35,590 bases of DNA, from the NCBI GenBank assembly GCA_038316335.1, contig JBBQAM010000042.1:1-35590 (forward strand). The letters run 5' to 3'. Source of the DNA: JALHST01 sp038316335 (GTDB lineage Bacteria; Bacteroidota; Bacteroidia; Flavobacteriales; Flavobacteriaceae). The position numbers and the translations under genes are program-made. Below the pieces are notes generated by a model. The model saw only the letters and a program-made list of their open reading frames with translations, did no database searches and was not told the DNA's origin. How positions within the stretch are numbered: position 1 is the stretch's first letter; each line of letters begins with the position of its first letter. Below, piece by piece: positions 1-9,365 of the stretch.

Positions 1-72
1 ACTATACGACTCAGATTTAAGATAGACAGGATTATTTAATAAATTCGTTAAGAATTTATATTGAAATTTTAA

Positions 73-2448
73 GTGACGATGATAGAAATCCCCAATGCAT
101 TAGATTTTAAGGATGATGAAAAATTGTTTAGCCTAAAGGATACATTTCGAAAATATGTGCGATACTGGCCATGGTTTTTAGGTGCAACTATTCTTTTTGT
201 GGCTATAGGAGTTACCTACGTACGTCTAGCACCTATAATATATGAGTCCGTTGCTCGTATTAAGATTTTAAAGGATGCAAATCAGTTGAATGTAGTTAGC
301 GATAGGATTTCATTTGGAGAGGGCAAGTTAATTATGGAAAACGAAATTGCAACTCTAAAGTCGTATCGATTATTAGGTGATGTAGTAAAGAAATTAAATT
401 TAGATGTTTCTTATGCTCGCAAAGAAACATTTAAAACCGTTGAAATTTGGAATGCGCCATTTGATATTACGAAATTATACACTCAAGATAGTTTAAAAGA
501 AGAAAAAGCGTATACCATAACATTACAGCGTTTCGGTTACGTTATAGATGATGAAAAAGGTAATCAGCGTAAACTTCAGTTTGATTATCAAAACCCAGCT
601 GCCACCGGACTTCCTTTTCAAATCAAATTAAAAAAGAACATCAATATCCAAGCCTACATAGGATTTACCTATGTAGTCGTTCTTCGACCTGTAAAAGAAG
701 CGATCCTAAGGCTTAGCAATGAATTAGACGTAAAGTCGGCAGATGGTAAAAGTGAAATACTTACACTTAAGCTTTTAGGTCAAAGTCAGCAAAGATCAGA
801 GACCATATTGAATGCTATTATAAATAATTTTCGGCAAGATGGAATCTTAGACAAACAGTTGGTCTCTAAACAGACCTTAGAGGTAATCGATAAAAGGTTT
901 GTCTATTTATCAGGAGAATTGGATTCTATAGAACTAGGCAAACAAAGTTTTAAACAAAATAATAGGCTCTCCTATATTGAAGCTGATGCAGGTTCATCAC
1001 TTCAAAAAAAGTCTGCAACTGAAGATGAGGTTTTTAAATTGGAAAACCAGATTTCACTTGCGCAGATCCTCAAAGAAACAGTTGTAAATGAAGCACAATA
1101 TAGCCTTTTGCCAGCTGAAATCGGTTTACAAAATACCGCCTTGAATTCAATAGTTTTTGATTATAACAAGCTGGCTCTCGAGCGTGATAAACTGTTACCC
1201 AATGTAGGCTCAAATCATCCGACTTTGGTTGAGCTTTCAAATCAATTGGAACAGGCAAAAATAAACATTTTGAAAACCGTCAACGTTTATCAAGCGAGAT
1301 TGAATGAGTCATTATCACAATTAAATAGGGAAAAAAGTATCGCTGGGGCACGATATTCGATGATACCGGAAAAAGAAAAAATGTTGCGATCTATTGAGCG
1401 TCAGCAGGGAATCAAAGAAAATTTGTTTATGCTTCTATTGCAAAAAAGAGAAGAAGCAGCGATTAATCTAGCTTCTGCGATACCGTCTATTAAAGTAATA
1501 GATTATGCCGTAACTCCTACGATACCTGTATCTCCAAAAAAAATCATCATATACCCGCTTGCCTTATTCCTAGGATTGTTTGTTCCCTACCTTTTTTTAT
1601 TCATACGCTTTTCACTAGATACCAAGGTACATGACCGGTTCTCAATTGAAAAGTTCAATCCAGAAATACCTATTGTTGGTGAAATTCCTTATTTAAAGGA
1701 TAGCAAGATATTTGGAGATTCCAATGATCGATCTGTTCTTAGTGAATCCTTTAGAATCTTAAGCACCAATGTTAATTATCTTTTGTCAGACAATGAGAAA
1801 AATCAAGGAAAAGTTATTTTTGTGACCTCTTCAATAAAAAGCGAAGGGAAGACCTTAGTAGCCTTAAATCTATCATTGGCATTTGCAAGCATGGAAAAAA
1901 GGGTGTTACTTGTAGGAGCTGATTTAAGAAACCCTCAGCTACAGTCTTATTTTGGTGTGGACAAAAGTACTTTAGGGCTCTCAGATTATTTATCCGATTC
2001 AAAATTAACTTTCCATAATGGGTTACATGAAGGCTTTGGTAAAAATGCATATCATGAAGTATATTTAAGTGGGACTATTCCTTCGAATGCACCTGTTCTT
2101 TTATCAAGTTTGAGATTTCAAAAATTCATGGAAACCGCTAAGAAAGAGTTTGATTATGTAATCGTAGATACAGCACCAACACTATTAGTAACAGATACCC
2201 TTCTAATTTCGAGACATTCTGATTTGACAATTTTTGTCGTCAGAGCGGGTTGGACTGATTTAAAATTGTTGGATTTTTCCAAAGGTTTGAATAGAACAAA
2301 GAAAATACGTAACATGTCGTATGTAATCAATGGAGTTGGTCGAGGAAAAAGTAATGACATGAATTATGGCTACGGATATGGATATGAAACTCAAAAATTG
2401 ACTGAAACTGGTTATAAAGGGTATTTGAATAAAAAATTAAAGGGGTAG
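73..2448 (+). CDS. wzc: Wzc-like polysaccharide co-polymerase / tyrosine kinase (copy 1)
   Basis: Inner-membrane protein expected to set chain length and drive export of the polysaccharide made by this locus. Two membrane segments, near residues 34-52 and around 495-515, bracket a long Wzz-type periplasmic region with coiled-coil character (about 240-440). A cytoplasmic BY-kinase domain follows. It has a Walker A ending SEGKT (Lys593), a Walker A' LLVGADLR (Asp617, with Gly where many enzymes have the first Asp) and a Walker B YVIVDTAP (Asp699). The tail is tyrosine-rich (NYGYGYGY, then two further GY), the usual autophosphorylation cluster. The frame opens with GTG at 73, but ATG at 79 is an equally good start. 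It is clearly paralogous to the protein at 25036 (shared R-YWPWFL, IYESVA and RSIERQQ segments). Sampled lines are near 38% G+C, lower than copy 2. Confidence 0.93.
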   Translation: MTMIEIPNALDFKDDEKLFSLKDTFRKYVRYWPWFLGATILFVAIGVTYVRLAPIIYESVARIKILKDANQLNVVSDRISFGEGKLIMENEIATLKSYRLLGDVVKKLNLDVSYARKETFKTVEIWNAPFDITKLYTQDSLKEEKAYTITLQRFGYVIDDEKGNQRKLQFDYQNPAATGLPFQIKLKKNINIQAYIGFTYVVVLRPVKEAILRLSNELDVKSADGKSEILTLKLLGQSQQRSETILNAIINNFRQDGILDKQLVSKQTLEVIDKRFVYLSGELDSIELGKQSFKQNNRLSYIEADAGSSLQKKSATEDEVFKLENQISLAQILKETVVNEAQYSLLPAEIGLQNTALNSIVFDYNKLALERDKLLPNVGSNHPTLVELSNQLEQAKINILKTVNVYQARLNESLSQLNREKSIAGARYSMIPEKEKMLRSIERQQGIKENLFMLLLQKREEAAINLASAIPSIKVIDYAVTPTIPVSPKKIIIYPLALFLGLFVPYLFLFIRFSLDTKVHDRFSIEKFNPEIPIVGEIPYLKDSKIFGDSNDRSVLSESFRILSTNVNYLLSDNEKNQGKVIFVTSSIKSEGKTLVALNLSLAFASMEKRVLLVGADLRNPQLQSYFGVDKSTLGLSDYLSDSKLTFHNGLHEGFGKNAYHEVYLSGTIPSNAPVLLSSLRFQKFMETAKKEFDYVIVDTAPTLLVTDTLLISRHSDLTIFVVRAGWTDLKLLDFSKGLNRTKKIRNMSYVINGVGRGKSNDMNYGYGYGYETQKLTETGYKGYLNKKLKG

Positions 2449-2559
2449 TAATTAAAGAAGGTAATTCCTTTGTTTAAGTACTCGGTTTTTTTGAAAATAT
2501 GCGCTATGTCTTTTTTGTGAGACTTCGGTTTTTGACGAAATCATTAAATTTCAATTTTT

Positions 2560-3261
2560 ATGAAAAAGTACTATCCGAAACTGCATCTTTGGTTAATTTT
2601 ACCATTGGTTTTAATATTATTTGGTTTTCACAATTATTGGATCACTTTCTCAACACAACCTTTTCAGAAACATGTGCATGGGCTTTCTTCCGTAGCATGG
2701 TTTATAATTCTTGTTATACAGCCATGGATTTATAATAAGAAGTCATTAAAGATCCATCGGAAAGTTGGGATGATAAGCCTGATATTGGCAGGTATAGTTG
2801 CTTCTTCAGCGTTATTAATGATAAAGAATAATTTGCTTCTTAAAGAGGGTCCATTATATCCTATAAGATATAGTATCTCTTTTATAGATCTCTTTTTAAT
2901 AGCTGGATTTGTCTTATCGGTGGTGATGGCCATTATAAAATCAAAAAACATTCATGTTCATGCACGTTGGATGATTTCAACAATCTTTTGGATTTTAACT
3001 CCTGGGTTGATTCGTTTATCGATGAAAATTTTGTCGTTTAATCCTGACAATCCCTATACCCTCGTACAAGTATATCCATTGATGTTTCTATTCTCCGGTA
3101 TATTCATTGCTATTTTAATTCTATTGGATTATGTAAGGGAAAAGAAGTTTTATTTTGCATATGTCTTGACATTGGTAATAAATTTATTGAGCATACCAGT
3201 ATTATTGGGATTAAAAGATGCGGCATGGCTAAAAACATTTCTTGATAGCCTTCTGACATAA
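2560..3261 (+). CDS. Multi-pass membrane protein of unknown function
   Basis: A 233-residue protein with about six to seven hydrophobic segments and short loops. It contains an HVHGLSS-AWF segment and an IHRKVG motif just before a membrane segment, plus a second His pair in IHVHARW. This layout resembles small predicted membrane proteins of the DUF2306 kind, but I do not recognise it with certainty and assign no reaction. It starts 111 bases after wzc and reads in the same direction, so it may be co-transcribed. An overlapping ORF in another frame (2499-2735) has no protein-like character. A role in polysaccharide export is only suggested by position. Confidence 0.75.
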   Translation: MKKYYPKLHLWLILPLVLILFGFHNYWITFSTQPFQKHVHGLSSVAWFIILVIQPWIYNKKSLKIHRKVGMISLILAGIVASSALLMIKNNLLLKEGPLYPIRYSISFIDLFLIAGFVLSVVMAIIKSKNIHVHARWMISTIFWILTPGLIRLSMKILSFNPDNPYTLVQVYPLMFLFSGIFIAILILLDYVREKKFYFAYVLTLVINLLSIPVLLGLKDAAWLKTFLDSLLT

Positions 3262-3438
3262 TTAATAAAAAAAATCTAGTTAGAACTTTTTCAACATGGA
3301 CCGGTTAGAGAGGTTCTTTTTTTAATGGTAACGAAGGGCCAAAACCACTATCATTTATTGACATACACTCTTGGATCAGCGTAGCGCATTTATTAAATCA
3401 ATAATGCCAATCGCGTTTTTCAGGTACAGATTTTATTT

Positions 3439-5064
3439 ATGAAAATAGCACTAATAGTTGGCAACATTGAACAATTACCGAATTGGAAAATTCGTATTAT
3501 TTATGGAATAATGCAGGACGCCAATTTCGATTTATCTTTTGTTTTCAATGCTAAAAAAGAGGTAGATACGATTACTGGATTTCGCTTCCAGAAAAATTCA
3601 TTGGGTACATTATTACTTCAGCTACAGAAGCTTGTTGAACGTAAATTATTTTTTAGGGAAGTTAAAATTCAAGAGACAGAAAATAGTATAGCTTATTTAA
3701 AACAAATTTCAAGTTTAAAAATCAATATCAAGATAAAAAACCAATATGATATTGAACCAGAACATTCAAATTTCATAAAATCATTGGAATTAGACCTCCT
3801 ATTGAACTTGGAATCCAACGAAACGAGTGGTTCTATTATCAATTATTCGAAATATGGAGTTTGGACACTTCGATATGTCGACGCTAAAATGCAAAGAGTT
3901 GGCCCAATCGGATTTTGGGAAATACTTTTCAAGGAGCCATCGGTGGGTGTTTCACTGCAACGGCATACGATACATCCTGAAGAAAGTTATATAATAGACA
4001 AAGCAAATTTCAATAGACATTGGTCGGTTGTAAAAACAGAAGCGATGGTCTTAGAAGCTACCGTTTCATTGGTTCTGAAGAATTTAAGAAAGTTATCGCT
4101 TGAGAAGTCTATTCCCACTTTATATAAATACGATAGCTTCACTTATAAAGCACCTAATTTGTACTTTTCTGCAAAGTACATTTATAGCTTTTATTTTTAT
4201 CTAAGTAATAGACTATTTAAAAATTGCCTTACCTATTTTAAAGGAATTCGTTATGACTGCTGGACCCTTTTTATTGGTGAAGGAAATTTTTTAGAGGCAA
4301 AGCCAACTGACATGAAACCGGTTGAATTGCCAAAAAATGAATTTTGGGCCGATCCTTTTTTCTTTACGTATTTAGATACGAAGTACGTGTTTTTTGAGAA
4401 TTATTCCTATAAAACCAAAAGAGGGAAGATTTCGTGTGGAATCCTTAAGGATGAAAAGGTAATCAATGTGGTAGATGTTTTGGTATTGGACTACCATCTT
4501 TCATTTCCTTTTATATTCGAGGAAGATGGCTCGATATATTTAATGCCGGAAACAAGTGAGAATAAAAGATTGGAAATATATCGCTGTACTGATTTTCCGA
4601 CCGTCTGGGAATTATTTTCCACGGCCTTCGAAGGAGAAGCGGTAGCCGACACTGTTTTATTCAATGACACACAAAATCAAAAATGGTTATTCATGAATAA
4701 ACGAATCGTCCCATCAACGTCCATGGAGAATGAATTGTACATTTATAAAATTGATTCATTAAAACTTACTGATATTCAGCCTCATAGTCAGAATCCTGTT
4801 ATTATTGATTGCCGGTCGGCAAGGAATGCTGGTCCAATATTCGAACACAAAGGAAGACTATTTCGGCCATCGCAAAGAAATGTTGATGGTATTTATGGGA
4901 GGGCTTTAAACATCAATAAAATCGAAAAGCTTACGCTTGATGACTATATTGAAAAAAGCGTAGGAATATTCAAGCCTGATTTCAATAATGACCTCGTGGG
5001 TATGCATCATTTGCACCAATTCGATGGTAATTTCGTTATTGATGCCGCTTACGGTAAAAAATAA
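3439..5064 (+). CDS. Formyltransferase-like / GINT1-like propeller protein
   Basis: A 541-residue cytosolic protein with two halves. The N-terminal part (about 1-190) has a formyltransferase-like look, with the hydrophobic strand LDLLLNLESN and a GVWTLRY...GFWE segment. The C-terminal part (about 240-535) has FWADPFFF (Trp303), FVFFENY-like, SFPFIFEEDGSIYLMPE and LFMNKR-type strands. These are characteristic of the beta-propeller domain named after plant glucosamine inositolphosphorylceramide transferase 1 (GINT1_N). Proteins of this architecture recur in bacterial surface-polysaccharide clusters, where they are thought to act in sugar transfer or modification, but no exact substrate is known to me. 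It is the last plus-strand gene before the two minus-strand lipoproteins and converges on the first with a 57-base gap. Confidence 0.8.
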   Translation: MKIALIVGNIEQLPNWKIRIIYGIMQDANFDLSFVFNAKKEVDTITGFRFQKNSLGTLLLQLQKLVERKLFFREVKIQETENSIAYLKQISSLKINIKIKNQYDIEPEHSNFIKSLELDLLLNLESNETSGSIINYSKYGVWTLRYVDAKMQRVGPIGFWEILFKEPSVGVSLQRHTIHPEESYIIDKANFNRHWSVVKTEAMVLEATVSLVLKNLRKLSLEKSIPTLYKYDSFTYKAPNLYFSAKYIYSFYFYLSNRLFKNCLTYFKGIRYDCWTLFIGEGNFLEAKPTDMKPVELPKNEFWADPFFFTYLDTKYVFFENYSYKTKRGKISCGILKDEKVINVVDVLVLDYHLSFPFIFEEDGSIYLMPETSENKRLEIYRCTDFPTVWELFSTAFEGEAVADTVLFNDTQNQKWLFMNKRIVPSTSMENELYIYKIDSLKLTDIQPHSQNPVIIDCRSARNAGPIFEHKGRLFRPSQRNVDGIYGRALNINKIEKLTLDDYIEKSVGIFKPDFNNDLVGMHHLHQFDGNFVIDAAYGKK

Positions 5065-5121
5065 ATAATTTTGGCGCTTAATTAATTTACTATTAAAGAT
5101 CACTAATAATTAATCATAAAA

Positions 5122-6351
5122 TCAATCTTTATAAGGTTTGTCGTCCAAAATCTCTATGTCATCGATATATTGGTCCATGTATTCCACACTGCCATAAATT
5201 TGCGTTAACATCATAACCTGTAAATTATCCGAATTAATATTTGTTACATTGGTAACATCGCCGATGGTATGCCCGTTCATTTTAAAGAAAGCCCTACCGT
5301 TGCCTGTTTGTGCAAAATCAACAAAAAATTCGACCATAAACCAAGTATCCGTTGGGAAAGGAATCTGGTTATTATAAGTAGACCAGATAACTCCATCGAA
5401 TCCAGGTTTTGTATCGCCCCTGAACTCCCATACTTCCTTGCCATCTGAATCGATGTTCATCAAAGCGGCCATTCTGAATCCTCCACCATTTTCATAGTTG
5501 TATGTTTTCGTTTCCCATATGACACGGAAGTTATTTTTCCCTTTGAAACTATCATTTACCTTCATCCAATATCGAATATAAAATTTATCGGGATTGAACT
5601 GCCAGAAGTTCAATTGATAGGGTGATTGGGTAATATCGGAAGTATTGGCTAATTTTTTGTTGTACATGGCTTTTGTAATCACGCCAGTGTGACCCTCAAC
5701 GGTTTCAATTGAATTAAACAAATTGCCACCATCCTGAATTAATTTTAATGCGTTGAGTGTGCTACCTCCTAGAACAGGAGGCCAAGTAAAACCGGTTTCA
5801 GAATCGGTACCTGTAATAAATTGGTGATTCGCCATAGTAGCACCTAAGGGCTCCATAACCACCGCACCTTCAAATCCTGAACTGAATAATAGCTTGGCAT
5901 TGGTCGTAATGGTTTCGGGAACAATAACTATATCGACTTTGGCCATTCCAATACCAACATCCCCATTGCTTTTCGTTAATTCTACCGTGTAGGTAAATGT
6001 ATCGGTAATTGGTGATTCAGGGATGGGAATTATATCAGATGGGGTATATGTAAGTGTGGTCATATCGGCGTTGATCACTAAGGTCCCATTTGTAGGAACT
6101 GACACCTTACTGATTTTTAAATCATCCGATCCGATAAAATTATCATTCTTGAGAACTTCGAGCACCAGCCCTTTGCTTGTCTCGGTTATAAAATAATCAT
6201 CAATTACCAGAGAATCAATTGATATCGTTTTTATTACTCCAGAATTGCCGCCATCATTTGGTTTCACTGGGTCACTTGTACAAGCGATTGTACAAAAAGA
6301 AAAAACAGAGATTATTCCCAAACCAATCAACCCAAAAAAACAAGTTTTCAT
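5122..6351 (-). CDS. Lipoprotein with Big_9-like and jelly-roll-like domains (paralog 1)
   Basis: A 409-residue secreted protein. The N-terminus is a signal peptide with a probable lipidation Cys at residue 24 (TIAC; Thr at -3 is not ideal). Residues ~45-140 read like a Bacterial Ig (Big_9/cadherin-like) domain, with VLKND, a TYTP strand and a DTFTYTVE strand. The C-terminal ~240 residues begin LLFSSGFEG and contain GTDSETGFTWP, GHTGVITKAMY, RVIWETKTY, WEFRGDTKPGF and QYIDDIEI. This is a concanavalin/LamG-like beta-sandwich pattern similar in style to polysaccharide lyase or carbohydrate-binding domains. It aligns along its length with the protein at 7275-8711. It probably binds or cuts polysaccharide at the cell surface; no catalytic residue set is identified, so an enzyme activity is not claimed. 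Confidence 0.85.
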   Translation of the reverse strand: MKTCFFGLIGLGIISVFSFCTIACTSDPVKPNDGGNSGVIKTISIDSLVIDDYFITETSKGLVLEVLKNDNFIGSDDLKISKVSVPTNGTLVINADMTTLTYTPSDIIPIPESPITDTFTYTVELTKSNGDVGIGMAKVDIVIVPETITTNAKLLFSSGFEGAVVMEPLGATMANHQFITGTDSETGFTWPPVLGGSTLNALKLIQDGGNLFNSIETVEGHTGVITKAMYNKKLANTSDITQSPYQLNFWQFNPDKFYIRYWMKVNDSFKGKNNFRVIWETKTYNYENGGGFRMAALMNIDSDGKEVWEFRGDTKPGFDGVIWSTYNNQIPFPTDTWFMVEFFVDFAQTGNGRAFFKMNGHTIGDVTNVTNINSDNLQVMMLTQIYGSVEYMDQYIDDIEILDDKPYKD

Positions 6352-6383
6352 GTATGCTTAAAATTAAAAATTAAGGGGAAGCA

Positions 6384-6406
6384 TTTGGGTATTACAAAGC
6401 TATTTA
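6384..6406 (-). promoter_or_regulatory. Predicted Bacteroidota-type promoter of the 5122-6351 lipoprotein
   Basis: Read on the minus strand, TAGCTTTG (6395-6402) matches the TAnnTTTG -7 box of Bacteroidota. The edge nearest the gene lies 44 bases from the A of the start codon. The two paralogous lipoprotein genes have the same kind of box at exactly the same distance, followed by a similar AnACCCAAA or AAACCCAG stretch. A TTG lies 15 bases upstream of the box, shorter than the usual spacing, so the -33 element is uncertain. Confidence 0.6.
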
Positions 6407-6547
6407 AAACAATCGTACAACCCTTAAAATTCGGCGTTTTTTTATGTTATGGTAAGGTTGGATTTTTGATGTATTCCGGAAAAATGTTGGTGTGAATATT
6501 ATAGCAATATGAGTTATTAAATTAACTAGGTCATTTGAATAATTTTC

Positions 6548-7197
6548 GTGGTCGATATATACATAAACCATATCGCAACCTCACAAATTCCAAATATCCA
6601 TATCCAGAAAAGAATCATATATATAATCGATAGTGTCGCATTGCCAAAGAAACTCTTTATTACCAAATTTTTTTATAGAGTTGTTTATAAACCACGATGC
6701 GTCGTTTGTCAATTCTTATATTTTCCTACAAAGGGCCGTCTTTAGAAATCAATAATTAATCGAATTCTTGGGAAGTTAATGTATTTGATCGATTTGGTTT
6801 AGGAATACGTGTTTATTGAGTCGGAAAAACAGTTTAACCGCGCAATACTTGAATTAAGCGAATCATACTCGCAAGGCATTTGGAGTATAGCATACATCAC
6901 TTTTTCAGGATCTAAGGATGCAAGATAACATAATTTTATGTTCGATGGATTGACTCAAATGGTTATAAAAAGGTCTTGGCCCAGATGTATGCTGTTGCGT
7001 TTAATTTTAACCATTATATTGAAATATAGGGATTTATTGATTTTTCGAATTAGCATAATTTCCTTGAAATTATTGGTCCTTACAGCGATTTATTATGTTA
7101 GAAGATATACAGAATTCCTTGGAATGCGATAAAATTCAAAAACCGAATTTATCCCGAATGTTTATACCGTGCTGAAATATGCTTGGACCAGCTATAA
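6548..7197 (+). pseudogene. Decayed protein-coding gene, family not recognised
   Basis: The 923 bases between the two lipoprotein genes hold no intact gene, but the plus strand has long protein-like stretches broken by stops and frameshifts. One frame gives IIDSVALPKKLFITKFFYR (about 6620-6680) and, after stops, VFIESEKQFNRAILELSES then YSQGIWSIAYITFSGSKDA (about 6808-6915). A shift to another frame near 6940 gives RWIDSNGYKKVLAQMYAVAF, NFNHYIEI and later KIYRIPWNAIKF, ending at 7197. The amino-acid make-up is that of a real cytosolic protein, not of noise. Two short open frames here (6548-6745 and 6938-7132) are parts or shadows of it. I cannot name the family; a lost sugar-transfer or modification gene is a guess from position. 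Confidence 0.5.
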
Positions 7198-7274
7198 ACT
7201 GATGTAACCAAAAAAATAGCAGGTAATGCCCCACTATGTTTATTTAGGATTAATGATTTCTCTGTTAGATTGAA

Positions 7275-8711
7275 TTAATAGGGAACATCGTCCCAAATTT
7301 CCAAATCATCTATCCATGAATGAATATTGCCATTTGCACCATATAAATTAGTAAGGAATAATGCTTGCATTTTCTGATTATTTCTTGAGGTCTGCACATT
7401 GGCCTTATCACCTATTAATTGATCATTTATTTTCATCCATACCCTGCCCGTTGCGCTTCCATCAACTTTAAAATCGATGAAGTATTCTAATTTAAACCAT
7501 TCTTCCTTTGGGAATGGGATGGTCTTATTTGAAGCTGACCAGACTACACCAGCGAATCCTGGCTTTGTATCTCCCCGAAATTCCCAACTTTCATTTCCAT
7601 TTGAGTCCATGTTCATATAAGCGGCAACTCGAAAGCCTCCTGCTGGTTGCTCATAACCATATGTTTTATATTCCCAAATAGCCCTATATCTATTCGTTCC
7701 AGTAAATGAGGTTGCATCTACTTTCATCCACATTTTTACATAGATTTTTTGATTGGATGCCGTCATACCATTAAGTTGATGTGCCACCTGGCGAAAATTA
7801 CCGCCTGGTTCATTGGCAGGTACAACTTCCCTATATAGTGCTTTTGTGTTTCCTCCCAGATGCCCAGTAACGGTTTGAATTTCTGAGAAAACATTGGTTC
7901 CAAGCCCTCCAATATGCTGCAATCTCGGATCAGTGGCGCCGCCTAAAGCCGTAATCGGCCATGTGAAGCCTGTGCCAGCATCTGTTCCTGAGAAATATTT
8001 ATACGCTCCGTTTGGAGCTGACAATCTAGTACCATCTTCAAATCCACTTGCAAACAAAAGTTTTGCGTTCGAAGGGTTGGATTCTGGCGTAACAGGATCA
8101 GGTACAATTGGATCTGGAACAACAGGGTCTGGGGTAACCACCACTTCGACCGTGCCCACTTCATTGCTTGCGGTCTGGTCTTCATTAACTACTTCGGTTG
8201 TATACGTAAAAGTATCGGTAACGCTTTCAGTCGTTGAAGGAGTCTCGACCGCAGGAGTTGTAGGTTCGGGTGTTGTAGGTTCAGGAGATGTAGGTTCGGG
8301 AGTTGTAGGTTCGGGAGTTGTAGGTTCAGGAGATGTAGGTTCAGGAGATGTAGGTTCGGGGGTAGTCGATTCAGGGGCAGCCGGCTCGGTAGCTACGGTT
8401 GATGGAGTATAGGTAATCGTATTATCCGCGTTGATTTTAACTGTTCCCATTCTGGGTGTAGAAGTATGGATGACTTTAACCCGTTGGTTCTTTTTGAATT
8501 TGTCGTTCAACAACACATTGAAGATGGTGCTTCTATCGGCCAATACCTCAAAATGGTCATTTGCTACATTGCCAGCCGAATCGGCAGCGTTAATGCTATC
8601 TGAAAGCACATAATCGGTTAACAAATCGGCATCTTTATTACAGGAGAAGCTCAGAAGAATAGCAATAAATAACGTACTCAACTTAATGATTTTTGTGGGG
8701 AAAATATACAT
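7275..8711 (-). CDS. Lipoprotein with Pro-rich repeat inside Big_9-like domain and jelly-roll-like C-terminus (paralog 2)
   Basis: A 478-residue surface lipoprotein. The signal peptide ends LLSFSC (Cys24), followed by NKDAD, which resembles the C-x-K-D surface-export signal described for Bacteroidota lipoproteins. A Big_9-like domain runs through NVLLNDKF and NTITYTPS. It is interrupted by about 50 residues of five-residue TPEPT/SPEPT repeats and resumes with VTDTFTYTTEV. After a short PDPVVPDPIVPDPV linker comes a ~260-residue jelly-roll-like domain: LLFASGFEDG, GTDAGTGFTWP, GHLGGNTKALYRE, WEYKTYGYE, WEFRGDTKPGFAGV and WIDDLEIWDD. The last part matches paralog 1 closely. It likely sits on the outer surface and contacts polysaccharide; lyase, lectin or matrix roles are all possible. 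A 172-residue ORF on the other strand is a shadow of the repeat. Confidence 0.87.
   Translation of the reverse strand: MYIFPTKIIKLSTLFIAILLSFSCNKDADLLTDYVLSDSINAADSAGNVANDHFEVLADRSTIFNVLLNDKFKKNQRVKVIHTSTPRMGTVKINADNTITYTPSTVATEPAAPESTTPEPTSPEPTSPEPTTPEPTTPEPTSPEPTTPEPTTPAVETPSTTESVTDTFTYTTEVVNEDQTASNEVGTVEVVVTPDPVVPDPIVPDPVTPESNPSNAKLLFASGFEDGTRLSAPNGAYKYFSGTDAGTGFTWPITALGGATDPRLQHIGGLGTNVFSEIQTVTGHLGGNTKALYREVVPANEPGGNFRQVAHQLNGMTASNQKIYVKMWMKVDATSFTGTNRYRAIWEYKTYGYEQPAGGFRVAAYMNMDSNGNESWEFRGDTKPGFAGVVWSASNKTIPFPKEEWFKLEYFIDFKVDGSATGRVWMKINDQLIGDKANVQTSRNNQKMQALFLTNLYGANGNIHSWIDDLEIWDDVPY
8260..8364 (-). repeat. Seven-copy 15-bp tandem repeat coding for TPEPT/SPEPT
   Basis: Seven consecutive 15-base units on the plus strand have the form GTAGGTTCGGGAGTT or GTAGGTTCAGGAGAT. 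They encode a proline/glutamate-rich stalk on the minus strand. Units are near-identical, and two versions (TPEPT and SPEPT) alternate irregularly. The unit is a multiple of three, so gain or loss of copies keeps the frame. The matching place in the paralog at 5122-6351 has only a short IIPIPESPI loop. Confidence 0.9.
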
Positions 8712-8743
8712 AAGAAGGCAAAATTAAAATGAATGATACATTA

Positions 8744-8766
8744 TTTGGGTTATACAATACTATTCA
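8744..8766 (-). promoter_or_regulatory. Predicted promoter of the 7275-8711 lipoprotein
   Basis: On the minus strand TAGTATTG (8755-8762) differs at one base from TAnnTTTG. It lies 44 bases from the start codon, the same distance as in the two paralogs. The downstream TATAACCCAAAT resembles the 6384-6406 element. Further upstream, 8877-8903 repeats a block found upstream of the third paralog. Confidence 0.55.
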
Positions 8767-9365
8767 AAAAAACAATATAATCGTTGAAACAGCATCTATT
8801 TTCGATGAACTGCAATAGTATCCAATAAAAAGATGTACGGTTTCATTTCTGATTTTAGATTTTTAGCCCTACTGTTTTCGATGAACGGTCTATTTTTTTA
8901 ACAAAATGTTGAAAATTAAGGTGTTAAAGAAAGTACCCAATCCCATTTTGGTATTCTTGAACGCCAAGTTTTTAATGAAGGGTTTTTTTAAAAACTGGAC
9001 TAAAAATTTGGAGTACTAATGATAAGAACACAATATATTGATGCGGGATAAAGCGATTTTTAATCAGGATGGATCTGTTTAATTTTTAAGGTGGGACCCA
9101 ATGCATCATCAAGAAGGGTTTTGTTAAAAGAGAGCATTTTCTTTTTATGATATACAGCTAAAAATGCAGGATTCAATCGTATTTGGTGCCATATGGGGCG
9201 GTCGTGGCATACTGTTGAAAAAAAAGGAAAAAAAAGCGGCGTTCGGAAGACGAATATGGGTAAGTTATTTTAATTTTACCCCCTGAAGGGTATTTAGTTC
9301 AATCCCCAAATTATACCATGAAGACGTTTCTTCCCCCTTCAAAAAGTAGAACATGTAGTCATTAA
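8767..9365. other. Divergent intergenic region between lipoprotein and wecA
   Basis: Together with the promoter element this is a 654-base gap with no supported gene. It separates a minus-strand and a plus-strand gene, so both promoters should be here. It holds the block TTCGATGAACGGTC plus a T-run and AACA (8877-8903), also found at 33607-33632. It also holds a small inverted repeat TACCC/GGGTA (9277-9292) about 75 bases before wecA. Nothing else is recognised. Confidence 0.6.

Noticed and set aside
2499..2735. 78-residue plus-strand frame before and within the membrane protein gene
   Set aside because: Out-of-frame overlap with the 2560-3261 gene, which has clear membrane segments; the overlapping frame has none of a protein's features.
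3262..3438. Possible terminator AGAAC...GTTCTTTTTTT after the membrane protein gene
   Set aside because: The stem is only five bases with a loop of more than 20, too weak to call.
7894..8412. 172-residue plus-strand frame rich in GSGVVGSG
   Set aside because: Shadow of the TPEPT repeat and jelly-roll coding sequence on the minus strand.
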